Assembly: GCA_003427395.1 (NCBI GenBank)
Contig: BFEA01000966.1
Coordinates: 155,155-196,978 of the forward strand
Source of the DNA: Chara braunii
Taxonomy: Eukaryota; Streptophyta; Charophyceae; Charales; Characeae
Length of the DNA stretch: 41,824 nt
Direction: 5' to 3'
Under the pieces are notes generated by a model. It searched no databases. It was given only the letters and a program-made list of their open reading frames with translations, and was not told where the DNA came from. Below, one piece after another: positions 1 through 10,112 of the stretch; the stretch's first letter is position 1; each line of letters starts with the position of its first letter. The translations under genes were made by a program, and so were the position numbers.

Positions 1-653
1 TCTTTCTCTCTCGCGCGGGCGCGCCTGCGCGTGCGTGCGTTCACCCGTTGGCAGTGCGTGTGCAGCACCTCTCCAAGTGAAGGTGGGGAACGCTTGACTC
101 ACACTGCACGACTGTGACGCGTGCGAACGCTGCGCCCGCTTTATATCGCCCTACGGTGAAACGCGGGCCTTTTTTTTTTTCTTTTTTTTTCTTTTTTGCC
201 GACGACCCCCCCTCAGGCTCCCCCAAACACTGCCGACGCTCCCGTGGCCTCAGAGGCACCCCCCCAGCCCCGACACCCCCCTGCGCGACACGTCAATCTC
301 GTTCAGGGGCTTTCAGTGAACGCGCGTTCACAGCGTTCATAAACTAAACACGGAACGTGCATTCAATGAACGCGCGGTAACATAGATGGCGTGAGGATTT
401 GGGAAGGAGGAGGAAGATGGTGAAGAGATGAAGTAGAAAAAGAATGAAAAGAATAGAAAAAAATAACAAATTCAGGTTTCTACATAGATTTGGTCTGCGC
501 CTCTGCCTAGGGGTCTTGGGCGGTTGCAAGGGAGGTGGTGGAGAAGGGGGGGATTGTAAGATAGGAGAAGGAGGCTTGGTTCCAAGAAAGAGGGGTTAAA
601 GAGGATGTGGATAGGAGGGGTGGGGGGGATTAGAGGAAGATGATTCCTCTGGA
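1..653. other. Flank without a recognisable gene
   Basis: I see no supported gene here. The stretch begins with a CG-alternating, CT-rich run and holds a T-rich tract at about 170-197, broken by single Cs. A 14-base perfect palindrome, TGAACGCGCGTTCA, lies near 317-330, and a related GAACGCGCGGT copy follows about 50 bases later. From about 390 to 640 the plus strand is strongly purine-rich (GGAGG, GAAAAG). The short frames present are low-complexity translations of these tracts. Confidence 0.5.
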
Positions 654-1490
654 TCAGTCCTGTCGGGCTTTCTCTTCCTGGAGGGGTTCTGAGGCGGTGG
701 GCTGGCCGCCTTCTTCGACATTCCGTGAAATAGGATCCCTGAAGCTGACACACTTCTTCGAGCCCTTCGAGGAGTAGAAGAAGAAACGGGGGTAGTCCGG
801 AGTGAAGGGAGGTGAGGAGTCGAGAGGCAAGACTGGGTGGCGTACGTAGTCCGGGAGAGTGCCGAAGGCCTCCTTTCTGATTAACCTAAACCAAGGGCCA
901 GACCCCCAGTCTGGTAGTTCTTCAATATGAAGTCTATTGACAGCTTCCTCCGCAAGCGAGGTGAAGAACTCCTTGACGTGAGCAGCAATTGGGAATGCGA
1001 GGAAAGGGGAAGAGGCGAGCCCAGGGAGATTGTCAGCCAGGATGAGAAGTCCTCGCTTAACCCAAGAGAAGAATGATCTGCTGTTTATATATGCCACAAT
1101 CATTCCAAGGGTGTAGAAATTGGCCGCTAAATCGCTTGCATAAGTCAGTTGAAACTCGGCCAGGTCCAAACGAGCCCTGAGAAGCTCTCTAGCTGAGAGC
1201 GAAAAAAGTGGTCGGGAGTCGACGAAGGTAAGCTTGAAAAGAGTAGCAGAGAAGAGTGAATAGGAGAGTAACTCGATTGCACGCTTGCGCTTGATTATCC
1301 AGAAAGACTTGTCTCCATGCTGAAAGCGGAACTTGGCGACGTCAATGCAGAAATGCTGAATGTCTTCAGCGTTGAGAAGTGCGCCATATTTGGACACCAC
1401 CCGAGATTCTTGAAGCTTGATGAAAAAGGAAGGGATGGGGAGAGGAAGAGTGAAAAAGGTGAAGTGGTAGCAACAAAGCAGTTGGTGGGT
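654..1490 (-). CDS. Hypothetical protein, unrecognised
   Basis: An open frame of about 279 codons on the minus strand, open from a stop at 1491-1493. No ATG lies near its upstream end; a GTG at 1398-1400 is one possible start. The product has a mixed, protein-like composition with several aromatic/aliphatic stretches (for example FYTLGMIVAYINSRSFFSWV) but no clear signal peptide or run of membrane segments. I recognise no domain. The neighbouring frame at 1366-1833 overlaps its upstream end in another phase, so the two may be one gene broken by a frameshift or joined by splicing. Its position beside retrotransposons and its long aromatic-rich body could mean a degraded accessory frame of another transposon, but I found no convincing match to ORF3 of elements 1 and 2. 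The function is unknown. Confidence 0.35.
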   Translation of the reverse strand, partial: THQLLCCYHFTFFTLPLPIPSFFIKLQESRVVSKYGALLNAEDIQHFCIDVAKFRFQHGDKSFWIIKRKRAIELLSYSLFSATLFKLTFVDSRPLFSLSARELLRARLDLAEFQLTYASDLAANFYTLGMIVAYINSRSFFSWVKRGLLILADNLPGLASSPFLAFPIAAHVKEFFTSLAEEAVNRLHIEELPDWGSGPWFRLIRKEAFGTLPDYVRHPVLPLDSSPPFTPDYPRFFFYSSKGSKKCVSFRDPISRNVEEGGQPTASEPLQEEKARQD

Positions 1491-1833
1491 CTATGACAGA
1501 AATTCGTTCCAACACTCGATTGGTAGATATTGGAGGTGAGATTCTAGGGGTGGGGAAGTCGATGAGAGAAGCGAACATCTGGAGGAGGTGCGATGGTGCA
1601 GGTGAAGAGGACTGCAACATGAGATTACCTGGAAAATGGTGTTTGAGAAAAGGATCGAAGAGCGGAGGCTGCTCCGGCGGTGGGGAGTGGTAGGAAAAAG
1701 ACGGGGAGGCAGATCTGGAGGAGGGAGGGGAAGAGTGGGATGGTAGGGAAGAGGTGGATGAGGGCGGGCGACGAGGCGCTGACCAGGCCGAAATGCAAAG
1801 AGATGGACTTCCGGACGCGCCTTCGCCGTTCAT
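1366..1833 (-). CDS. Hypothetical Pro/Ser-rich frame
   Basis: A 155-codon frame starting at an ATG at 1833. The translation is very rich in Ser and Pro (SSTSSLPSHSSPPSSRS) and has no recognisable domain. It overlaps the upstream end of the 654-1490 frame in a different phase. It may be the N-terminal, disordered part of that protein with a frameshift around 1370-1490, or simply a chance frame in CT-rich DNA. The composition alone does not prove coding. Confidence 0.2.
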   Translation of the reverse strand: MNGEGASGSPSLCISAWSAPRRPPSSTSSLPSHSSPPSSRSASPSFSYHSPPPEQPPLFDPFLKHHFPGNLMLQSSSPAPSHLLQMFASLIDFPTPRISPPISTNRVLERISVIDPPTALLLPLHLFHSSSPHPFLFHQASRISGGVQIWRTSQR

Positions 1834-2513
1834 AGTGTGAAGTTCAAAGGGGCTTACCGGTGACTTAATTAGCTGCAGGACCGTTCGCTCAGTAAGGTGG
1901 GAATCACTCAGACCTGATTTGGCGGAAAAAATAAAGTGCGCGAATGAGGCCTGAAAAACTGGTGAAAATGCTGATGAAAGGAGAGCTTAGCCTGTCTGAA
2001 GGGAAAAAGAGTAAGTAAGAGTGCCAAAAAAACGGTAAAGGTGCAGGCAACTTAAAGGGGGAGTAAACTAAGTGAACCGAGGATCGCTTCGCGAAAATTG
2101 GCGAGTAAGAATGACTGCTTCCTAATAATCCTCTGACTGAGTGTGGACTTGAATGGTGTGTAGGTTTGCATAGGCAATGTTTGCTGCGACCGGGCGACCT
2201 CAAGACGGGGCAGCATGAGAAGCCTTGCAGCCTGCCTCCAGCTGTCCAATGCCTGTTACTTATACTGTGGCTGGCAGTGGAAGCAGTACCGGGAGAAGCA
2301 GCGAGGTCCAACTCTACCCCGGGTAAGTCCCGAGTCCCAAGTGCCTAAAGCTGTAGGTCGTAGATGTTGGAAAGGAAAAAACTGGAAGCCGTAGATGTAG
2401 ACCAGTTAGTCCGAAACTGAGTCCAACAGAAAAGAGAGTCCAAGATGTCGAGAATCCTCGGCCAGAGATCTGTTATGCGGAGCGACTCGAGTCCCGTCTG
2501 TCCTTGGAAAGGT
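1834..2513. other. Flank between hypothetical frames and element 1
   Basis: No gene is supported. Short frames occur on both strands but none has recognisable content. The stretch ends exactly at the TGTGACGA start of element 1. The five bases before it, AAGGT (2509-2513), are the candidate target-site duplication, whose partner copy is not visible. Confidence 0.4.
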
Positions 2514-3326
2514 TGTGACGAACCACTTTCCTCACCACGCGATTTTCTGCGCCATAGCGATGAGGGGTCCTAAGCTGGGAAGGTTGGGCCAATTACGGGA
2601 GATGGGATCGGTGGGAAATTACATTGATGTCCTCGCTTTTCGTCTTTTGTTTTCGCCGTCTCCTTTCTGATGGTTGGGTTCGGGGTCCGGGCCAGTCCCG
2701 GGAAGATCGATTGATTGATTGGCTGTGTGGANAGCGCGTCGCTGTGCGCACGATTAATAAATGTTGGCGTCGCTTCTTTTTGTTTCGGTTTCGGACTTTT
2801 GAGCGTGGACATCTCGCGGGAACTTTCGTTTCTTTTCCGAATTTTCTATAAAATATTCGCTTTCAAATTTCTTCTTGGATTTTGTCGAGCCTATGTGGCT
2901 CTCGGAACTTCGGATTTTCTTTTCGGAATTTGCGTTTTATCTCTTACTTTGCATTAGTTAGGAATTTTGAAATTTTGTAATTAGGACTTTCTTTTTGCCG
3001 CGCAACGCTTTTTGCTTATGCGCTTCTTCATGCGGTTGCAACGGAACTCTGATTACTCGGCGCCTTTAATCGAGTGTGTAACTGTAATTTTGGGCGGGCG
3101 CCATTGTAATTGTATCTTTCTTCTTGCGCTTCTCCCTTCCCACCCTTCTTTTCTTCTCTTTCTTTTTCAATGAATCCCGGTAACCGCAGCCGGCATGATT
3201 GGATCGATGTGTGGAGGTGGCTACGTCCCCCACGCCGCGAGCTGGCCATGCAAACGTAGGCAATCCCTCCCCCTTCTCTCCCCTCAAGTCCTTTTAATTC
3301 CGTGTTCTTCGCGCATACATGCACGC

Positions 3327-3332
3327 TATAAA
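3327..3332 (+). promoter_or_regulatory. Candidate TATA box of element 1 5' LTR
   Basis: TATAAA in the context CACGCTATAAATT, about 810 bases into the LTR and preserved in the 3' LTR at 14115-14120. A T/C-rich U3-like stretch precedes it and a GC-richer stretch follows. No transcription start can be read directly from the sequence. Confidence 0.45.
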
Positions 3333-4191
3333 TTCCGGCTGCGCGATTAGTTAGCTCTCTTAACCAGTTGTTGGAAGCTCGGGGTTGCGAGATCAGAGAG
3401 GGTTGGCACCCGAGCAAAGTAAGAGGTGAGTAGAGCAGGAGTCGGGCGACCCGATGAGCTGTACCAAACCCGCGGGATTGACGCGGGCCACGACGGACTG
3501 TGGGCACGGGCGAATCTGACGGGTGCGGGAGGACTAAGCGGGGTGACGGCTTCAAGGGTTGGTGCGTGACGACGAACTGTCCGCATCGGCGAAGAAAGGA
3601 GAGGAGGGAGCTCAGGGTGATGGACATGGATTTGCTGTTTCGTTTATCTTTTCCCCCTCTTTGCCTGTGTACATAAATTTTGATTGCGGTTCAGGGCGAT
3701 TTGCCCGTTCTTTTTGTCTCCGTTCTCATTTGTTTTCCGGAATATTGACTTAGATTTTTGCTCACACGTGTCTTTTTGCGATTTCCATCTTAGATGTATC
3801 GTGTGTGTGTGTATTAACAAATGGATAGATGTAATGTTTGTTGCTGGTTCTCATCCCTGCCTCTGTTTCTCGCCTTGATAAACTCGCATGAATGGTAGAA
3901 ATTTTGTGTAGACGTCAACATTGTTTCCATTTTTATTCCTCTTTCGATTGAGCGGTTGTGGATGGCGCATCATGCATGGCTTGCGATTTTTCATATGACT
4001 GTATGTCAAGGGATGCCTGAATGAATGTTACACCTGTCTTCTTGCCAGATCCATGCTTTTGCCTCGGTTCGCTAACACTCCGAAGTAGGCTAGGAATTTT
4101 TGTGATTAGTAATAGAGCCCCCGTTTCCATTTTCTGCAGCCATTGGGATTATTACGTTCGAATGTCTGGCCCAACGAACACCGCGCGAGGA

Positions 4192-4352
4192 CGGGTGTAA
4201 GTGCGATCAGAATTAGCTTTACACCCGTTCTGGGGCGTCGGTTCGTCAATTGTAAAAGTGTTGGGTGGTTGGATACGATTGCCCGGGGCCGTGACAGGGC
4301 AGCCATCCCATGCGAACAGGTGTAAGCGTAGCCTGATTCGCGCAGCTTACAC
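4192..4352 (+). promoter_or_regulatory. Pair of hairpins in the LTR (GTGTAA/TTACAC)
   Basis: Two stem-loops lie 90 bases apart. The first has arms CGGGTGTAA and TTACACCCG (4192-4227). The second has arms GTGTAAGC and GCTTACAC (4320-4352). The second read backwards resembles the first, including part of the loop, so the pair forms a larger inverted repeat. Both hairpins are kept in the 3' LTR at 15017-15052 and 15142-15180, where the second stem grows to 10 perfect pairs. The role is unknown; a regulatory or RNA-structural element is possible. Confidence 0.45.
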
Positions 4353-5073
4353 ATGCTCCCTCACTGCGATCGCAATCGGCACGAGCCTTAGGTATCTCGC
4401 AGCTCCGCAATGACATGATGACACACTCCGAGAGCTCGGAGTCGTTGTTGTACGACCTGGACTATATCATCGCGTGGATAGAAGAAAACCTCCGATAGGG
4501 ATACCCTTGTTTAGACGAAAAATCGACTGTGTCCTAGGGAGTTCCATTGCGCCACCACTAGCGACCCCCGATGCTCTAATGTCCCCACTCAAGACCACAC
4601 ACACTATTTCACCCACCTCGGATTCGTCGTTGTCTCCACCAGTTTTCCCCCTTTTCGTCTTCTTCTTCCGTGCAATCGGCTCAACGTCGTCCCGTGGAGA
4701 GCCATAGCTCCCTACTGGCCTACCACACCATGTGAAAACTGTCGACGACGCGGCAGTCAGAGGACCCTGGGATTCCAGAGGCCTAACCTGAACGTGCGCC
4801 AACCAGCGCCACGTGGCAACTTTCGACGGCCCGACTTATCGGAACCAGACCCACCCCGAAAGGATATCCCCGCGAACCACCGTCCTCGGAACCAATGGCT
4901 CGTGCGGCCATGAACGACCTGCGCGCATAGCTAGGGACGATCCGCCCTCTTCGCCAAATTGCACAGCTGCCCCGAAAAACTCCCCCGCTTTCCAAAAAAT
5001 CATTGGCACACCCCTTTTCGCACTTCCAGGCCCATATCCCACTTCGATCAGAGAGTCGCGTTGGACGTGAGGT

Positions 5074-5086
5074 TGGTATCGGAGCC
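5074..5086 (+). promoter_or_regulatory. Primer binding site, tRNA-iMet type
   Basis: TGGTATCGGAGCC immediately follows the LTR. It matches the TGGTATCAGAGC-type site used by many plant Ty3/gypsy and copia elements (3' end of initiator tRNA-Met) with one difference, A to G. It primes minus-strand DNA synthesis. Confidence 0.8.
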
Positions 5087-5304
5087 CAACACGTGGCCGG
5101 GTTTTAGGATTAGCAGCACGATAACTGAGCGATCTGGCTAACCGAGGAGGACCTCGACCCTGGAACGTGCATAGACGCGACCCTGTTATTACCCGAAACA
5201 GATCGGCTAATCGACGGGCAGCCAACATGAACGTTAATCCGAATCCCCAGTAGAATGCTAACCAACCGAATCCTAATCAACCCGCCCCACGGACGTGGGC
5301 TCCC

Positions 5305-6129
5305 ATGACGCCACCAGATCTCTATTTGTTCAACCCTGCGCATCATCTTGCAGGAGCATGGTTGGCCACGCTCCGAGCACAACAATATGACGATAATGAA
5401 GCTCAGGTAAATATTCATGCTCGCCTAGGAGGAGACGCCCATCATTGGTTCAACACATATGTATGGGTAGACCTTCCGGCCATCGAACCAGACTTCCTGA
5501 ACCGATTTGATTATGTCCATCCGGAGCAAGGCTTAGCACTTTACATTATCAAAGACCGAGTGCAAAAACCTCTCGAGTCTATCGCAGAATATCGAAACCG
5601 GTTCTACCAAATGTTCGTGAGAATTGAGCGAGGCGAGCAAGTCGGGAGAGATCTGTTCATTGATGGGCTCCGCAGCCGAACGATAAGGGCAAGGCTGCAA
5701 AAGCAGTTTTCCCCCATCAATCACACATTGCAACAAATCATGGCCGCTGCCGAGGAAATGGAACGAAAGTTCGAGGCGAACTTCCTGGAAGGAGAAGACT
5801 ATCCTAAGGAAGGAGATTCATCTGAACTCGCAAGGGCAAGAGCTGTGTTGGCCGCGTTGCAGAACAAATTTGAGAATATGGGATTTGTGTCGGGACCAGT
5901 CACCTATCTGGAACAGATAGGCCCTAAGCGACCCACCCTAAATGTAATCACGAGCATTCCTGTTTCCGTGGTACCTGCGCCTGTAATAACGGCACCCCAG
6001 CCACCAATTGAGAACCCTGTGAGATTGGGTGAGTCCGCTGCCATTTGTGAACTAACCAAGACACTAATTAGCCTATTCCAGGAAAGCAAGAAGGAACAGC
6101 GAGAGCATAACGCTCGATTGAAGCTATGA
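5305..6129 (+). pseudogene. gag: Element 1 gag (matrix/capsid part)
   Basis: This 274-codon frame starts with ATG 218 bases after the PBS. It encodes the capsid part of Gag, which forms the virus-like particle. Visible features are a Ty3-type retrotransposon gag region with W-F-x(3)-V-W-V-D at about residues 48-56, FxxRFD at about 66-72, and GRDLFIDGLRS-like sequence at about 115. Element 2 carries the same blocks (DWFRKHTWVDW, DLFIDHLRS) at 25200-25700, which confirms homology. The frame ends TGA at 6127-6129 just before the zinc-knuckle frame, which is in another phase. In element 2 the two parts share one frame, so this break is most likely a mutation in element 1 rather than programmed frameshifting. 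No zinc knuckle lies in this part. Confidence 0.8.
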
Positions 6130-6494
6130 TGAGAAACATGCGGCCCATCGCGGTGCGTGCCCCTCCGATCCAACAAAGGCTAGCCCCGACACCTGCCCTC
6201 GCGGGAGCCGCAAGCAATCTGAACGTCTGTTATGCATGCCATCAACCGGGGCACTTATTTCGTGATTGCCCCCACCGGCCCCCGCAACAACGGGTCGTAG
6301 TCGCACCAATGGCAGCAGCCCCCATCGCTAACGGACCCGGACGGGTAGGAGCCCTAATGGAAGAAATGGAAGGTGGGGGAAGTGCGTGGGCTACAATGGA
6401 AGAAGCTGCTGAGCTCATTCCGTTATATCAGTATGTATCACTGGGTTATCTAGGGCTTGGGATGATTGGAACGATTTGGCCGGCATCGAAATAG
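6126..6494 (+). pseudogene. Element 1 Gag nucleocapsid (CCHC zinc knuckle)
   Basis: The frame contains CYACHQPGHLFRDC, a C-x2-C-x4-H-x4-C retroviral zinc knuckle at about residues 35-48, which binds the genomic RNA. Basic, Pro-rich sequence precedes it. The same knuckle (CFNCKQPGHFARDC) lies in element 2 near 24770-24815 on the minus strand. Downstream a conserved YLGLGMIGTIW block corresponds to YLHLAGMIGAIW in element 2. The frame stops at TAG 6492-6494 and the protease region follows in the same phase, so these were one polyprotein. Confidence 0.8.
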
Positions 6495-6500
6495 AAAAAA

Positions 6501-7172
6501 GTGGCAGAGTGTCGACCCTCTCCAGGGGAGATGGAGTCGGGAGGACCCACCTTCGTCCATGGGGAAATTGATGTGCTCAACATCGTCCGAGCCTTGGATC
6601 ATCGGATTCGACTCCCAATCGGCCATCTGCTATCGATCTCCGAACAGGTTAACGAACGAATGTTGCAACATTGTAAGGCGAATCGGAAACGATTCGCCCT
6701 CGCCCGAGCAACAAACGTCAAAACCAAAAACCCCACGCAACACGAGAACACAACTGCTACTTCGGATCCGATACGAGTAGGAGTAATCCAGAAGGACGAT
6801 CATTTCCTATGGATTAAACCCATCTCGTGGAAGTCCGCGGAATGCGACATTGAAATTTGGGGAATTCCGTACAATGCAATCATTGATTCAGGAGCTGCTA
6901 TCTTGGCGATTTCACTACGGGTAGTTGAGAGGGCAGGTAGAAAGAAAGATTTGATCATGCTTACCGAGAAGGATCAACTCGTTTCGGTGGACGAAGAAAA
7001 GATTAAAACAGTGGGAAGAATGGCCAAGGTCGCGTTCCGACTGGGAAAGGTGAATGCATTAGGAGATGTCGTAGTGCTAGATGTAAATACCTACGACGTT
7101 CTTCTCGGACTTCCTGCTCTTGTGGCAGTGCGAGCAAATTTGGATTTTGAGCAACGATCGATCATCCTCTGA
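6501..7172 (+). pseudogene. Element 1 aspartic protease region
   Basis: A 223-codon frame in phase with the zinc knuckle. It holds a retropepsin-like domain: the active-site block AIIDSGAAILAIS (D-S-G) at about residues 130-142, and the C-terminal YDVLLGLPALVAV (ILG-type flap partner) at about 198-210. This enzyme cleaves the Gag-Pol polyprotein. The catalytic D-S-G is intact here, unlike element 2, where it reads D-R-G. Spacer sequence between knuckle and protease is shared with element 2 (VGHLL.ISE, VGHQLTISEA). It ends at TGA 7170-7172. Confidence 0.8.
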
Positions 7173-7856
7173 AATACGGGATGAAAGCCCTATGCTGTAC
7201 CTATGAGACTAACCCTTCGTACTATCATCAACGCGGTCCCACGGGTTTCGCCAATGTTAGCGGGAACTCTCCGTATGATCTCCTCGGAAGAATCCGCGGT
7301 CGATGAGTCATCAACAAATGATGCAGATAGCAGTGATGAAAACGACCCGGAAATCTTGAAGCTAGCACGATAACGCATTTATTACCCGCCACCCAGAACG
7401 ATTGCAAGAACGATGCATCTAACCAGTTGGAACATCCAAAGGACCATGGCGATGATTTTGGGTGAACCCCTCTTGCAGATTTTGAGGATGGTCGACTCTT
7501 TGGAACCCCCTCAAACCCTGTACGAAGGGATCACCCCTCTTCTCGCCCGATACAGCGACAAAAAGCATTATTGCGATATTACAGATCTTCCGAGGTCCCT
7601 ATTAACACCTGCAAAAGAAGTACGACTGCTACGCCTTGGGGCGGAAGCCAGTTCTTTGGAACCCCTTGGGTGTCTCGAAGCTGACTCGAATGAACTCGGA
7701 GTAAAGATTGCAACTAAAAATGTACCATGGCAAAATATTTGCGATGGAATCACCCCGGAAGGACACGTGGCCATTCGGGAAGAAGACGCCCAGATGATGG
7801 CCACGGTGTTCTCCTAGCGATCGAACCATTCGTTCATTTCTGCTCCTCCACCCGAT
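7173..7856 (+). pseudogene. Element 1 protease-RT linker
   Basis: Broken sequence in the pol phase. A 134-codon open piece lies at 7413-7817. It contains LGEPLLQILRMVDSLEPPQT, which corresponds to LGEPILQVFDLTDDLEPPRT in element 2 at about 23490, and DAQMMATVFS, which corresponds to a copy in element 2 interrupted by TAG. These conserved blocks show the linker was translated as part of Pol. No catalytic domain is visible in it. Confidence 0.65.
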
Positions 7857-8925
7857 GTGGCAAAACCAGCACGCACGAAGCAGATCGACGTACGGATCTG
7901 GGATCAGCTATTTAAGTTACACGTCCCACAATACGTACCTGATGAGATTCACCGAGTGATTGCGGATATTCTGACGGAATATCAAGAAGCGATTAGCGTA
8001 ACGGACACGGACATTGGTTTGTCGCTAGTTATCCAACACGAAATTCAGACGGGAAATCATTCCCCAATCCACTGCAAGCCTTACCGATACTCCCTGATAG
8101 AACGAAAAAAGACTCTCGAACGGATTAGGGAATTCGAGGNAAGCGGGTGGATCGAANCCGCCACCGGACCATGGTCATTTCCCGTAGTGTTAGTACNGAA
8201 GAAGAACGGATCAATACGCATATGCATCGATTATCGTAAACTGAATGAAATCACGATTAAAGATGTGTATCCCCTCCCCCNGATNGATGATCTGCTTNAT
8301 GCGATTGAATGTGCAAATTATTTCAGTAAGTTTGATATTCGGCATGACTTCCATCACATTCTGGTTAAGGAGGAAGATCGGCCAAAGACGGCCTTCGTGT
8401 TGTTTGAAGGCACATGGCAGTGAGTGCGATGTCCAATGGGGATCTGCAATGCACCTGCCACGTTTCAGCGAGCGATGAACATGACCTTCCACAACCTCGT
8501 CAACAAGACGGGGCTAACTCAGGGAATGATCAACTTTTGCGTGATTGTATACATGGATGATATCCTCGTTTACTCGAAGACCTGTCACGGGCATGGGCAC
8601 ACATCGAATGGACGTTGGGTGCGCTGAGGGACGCTGGGTTCAAGATCGCACTCGAAAAGAGCGAATTTTTCCTCTCGAAATTTCGTTCTTGGGTTACATT
8701 ATGACACGTGGAGGATTGCGACCTGACTCGAGAAAAGTCGCGGCGGTAAAAGAAGCCCCAGTCCCCACGTCGCTGACGCAGGTTCGAGCCTTCTTGGGGT
8801 TGGCATCATACTATCGCCGCTTCATCAAGGGCTTCGCTGCGATTGTGCGGTCACTAACGAACCTGTTACGAAAGGACCAGCCTCTCAATTGGAACGCGGA
8901 GTGCCAACAGCGGCCCCTATTTTGA
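7857..8925 (+). pseudogene. pol: Element 1 reverse transcriptase
   Basis: RT of Ty3/gypsy type, which copies the element RNA into DNA. The blocks in order are HSPIHCKPYRYS, the finger block FPVVLV-KKNGSIRICIDYRKLN, KDVYPLP, motif A FSKFDIR, a PKTAFV-type block, CPMGICNAPATFQRAMN, and the catalytic motif VYMDDILVYS at 8547-8576. The thumb VRAFLGLASYYRRFIKGFA follows near 8785-8840. Three kinds of break are visible: TGA at 8421-8423 where element 2 has Trp, a phase change between about 8580 and 8640, and unresolved bases. The N-terminal part lies in one phase and the thumb in another. The family match is certain; activity is not possible as read. Confidence 0.92.
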
Positions 8926-9410
8926 TCCGACCGGACCCCTCCAAGTAGTTCATTCTTATCACGGACCGGCAACCGGAAGTTGTCTCCATTATTCTAGCGC
9001 AGAGGGGGAACGATGGTCGCGAACATGTCATCGAGTACGCGTCGCAAACAGTGTCAGACGAATGACGGAATGACTCAGCGCCCCAAGGCAAATGCTATGC
9101 AGTAGTCTGGGGAATCCAACACTTCCATCCGTATCTCTACGGATAAAAGTTTCGGCTCGTGACAAATCACGAGTCTCTGCTGGCCTTGAAGAAACTCACC
9201 AATTACACGGGTGTGATTGGACGTTGGGCGGTGCGACTTCAGAAGTACGACTTCGACATCATCCATCGGAAGACAGAGAGATAGGCAACGATAACAGACT
9301 GACACGTCTGCATCGACCCGCCAAAGTACCCAAGGGCGAGGAAATCACACCGTGCAAGGAGTCAGAACTGGCGAACGAGCCTAAGTACGGACAAGTGACA
9401 GTCCTCCCAC
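8926..9410 (+). pseudogene. Element 1 RNase H, degraded
   Basis: Remnants of the RNase H domain that follows RT in Ty3/gypsy Pol. Read across phases there are FILITDRQPE (first catalytic Asp block), HVIEYASQTV, CYAVVWGIQHF, YLYG and LVTNHESLLALKK, then the typical end block YDFDIIHRKTER. The matching blocks in element 2 are VLITDWQPEAIS and VIEYASKSV. Several stops and at least two phase changes break it. A linker rich in Lys and Glu leads to the PHD-like segment. Confidence 0.75.
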
Positions 9411-9767
9411 GTGGCAAAGAGCAGATCGGAGGTGATGGGTGACGGAGGTAACCCCACTACCCCTCTTTCTTCCCTCTNTTCTTCATCTCTCCTCTCCCTG
9501 CCCGATAAATTTTGTAATTTTTGCGAAGCNATTTCCNGCGTGTACTCGGTTTCCATGCGTCCTAACGGGGAAGGGTATGTGGAATGGATAGATTGTCGAC
9601 NGTGTGTCGCACGAGCCCATGGCTCGNGCATCCNATACCGGAATAGCAATAAGNCGTGGCTGTGTCCGTTGTGTCGGGTTGACAAGATCCCGACCGAGGC
9701 TCGCTTTTTGGATGCCACGTCAGAAGGGTTGGAAAAGACCCGGAAGTTTAGAAGGGCCGAAGTGTAG
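9411..9767 (+). pseudogene. PHD-like zinc finger inside Pol, element 1
   Basis: A 118-codon frame between RNase H and integrase. Its cysteine pattern is C-x2-C-x23-C-x2-C-x4-H-x2-[X]-x11-C-x2-C (first Cys codon 9513, last 9672). The unresolved eighth ligand is NGC, which would be Cys if N is T. A Trp stands two residues before the last Cys pair (WLCPLC), a PHD hallmark. PHD fingers of this C4HC3 type bind histone H3 tails in chromatin proteins. The frame continues in the same phase through a TAG (9765-9767) into the integrase zinc-binding domain, so the finger was part of the polyprotein. It is absent in element 2 because of a deletion. A RING-like or other treble-clef finger is the alternative. 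Confidence 0.6.
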
Positions 9768-10112
9768 ACTGATATCGCCTTCATTGCCACCTTAGTTGGT
9801 AACCCCCTCCAGGATTTCACTAAGGAAGATCGGAGGAGGGCTAACGACAGGGCTCAAGACTATCGATGGGTAGAGGATAGATTAGAAAAACGGAAAACGG
9901 ACGCTAGTGGAATCTGGATGGTTATACCGCATCCGTTAATAAGGTATGACTGGGTTAAGACGGCGCACGAGGAGACTGCGGCTCATTTTGCCATATGGAT
10001 CACGGAGTCGGCCATCGACAAAAATGAGTGGTATTGGTCCAATATCCACGACGATGTGAAATTCATCGTCGCCAATTGTCAAATCTGCGCCGCTGACAAA
10101 GCGCCGATTTAG
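9768..10112 (+). pseudogene. Element 1 integrase N-terminal HHCC domain
   Basis: In phase with the preceding PHD-like frame after TAG 9765. It contains VKTAHEETAAHFAIW...WYWSNIHDDVKFIVANCQIC, the H-H-C-C zinc-binding domain of integrase. The typical spacing is kept, including the W-W-x(2)-[IM] block before the Cys pair C-Q-I-C. This domain helps multimerise integrase on the DNA ends. TAG at 10110-10112 and TGA at 10122-10124 interrupt the link to the catalytic core in the same phase. Confidence 0.8.

Larger units (their letters stand above)
2514..5073 (+). repeat. Element 1 5' LTR
   Basis: A 2.56-kb LTR. Its start is fixed by comparison with 13302: both copies begin TGTGACGAACCACTTTCC and the bases before it differ. 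The end is placed just before the primer site at 5074. The expected ...TCGTCACA end is not visible. Instead the sequence reads GACGTGAGGTT and runs directly into the PBS, whereas the related LTR of element 2 has CGTGAGGTT followed by 11 more bases ending TCACA. A small deletion at the LTR/PBS junction is likely. Relative to the 3' copy, this LTR has an extra CCAGATCCATG-like segment near 4048. Confidence 0.85.

Noticed and set aside
6126-6129. ATGA overlap between gag and the zinc-knuckle frame of element 1, resembling the pol/ORF3 coupling
   Set aside because: In element 2 the same boundary is in one phase, so in element 1 it is most simply a frameshift mutation that happens to create ATGA.
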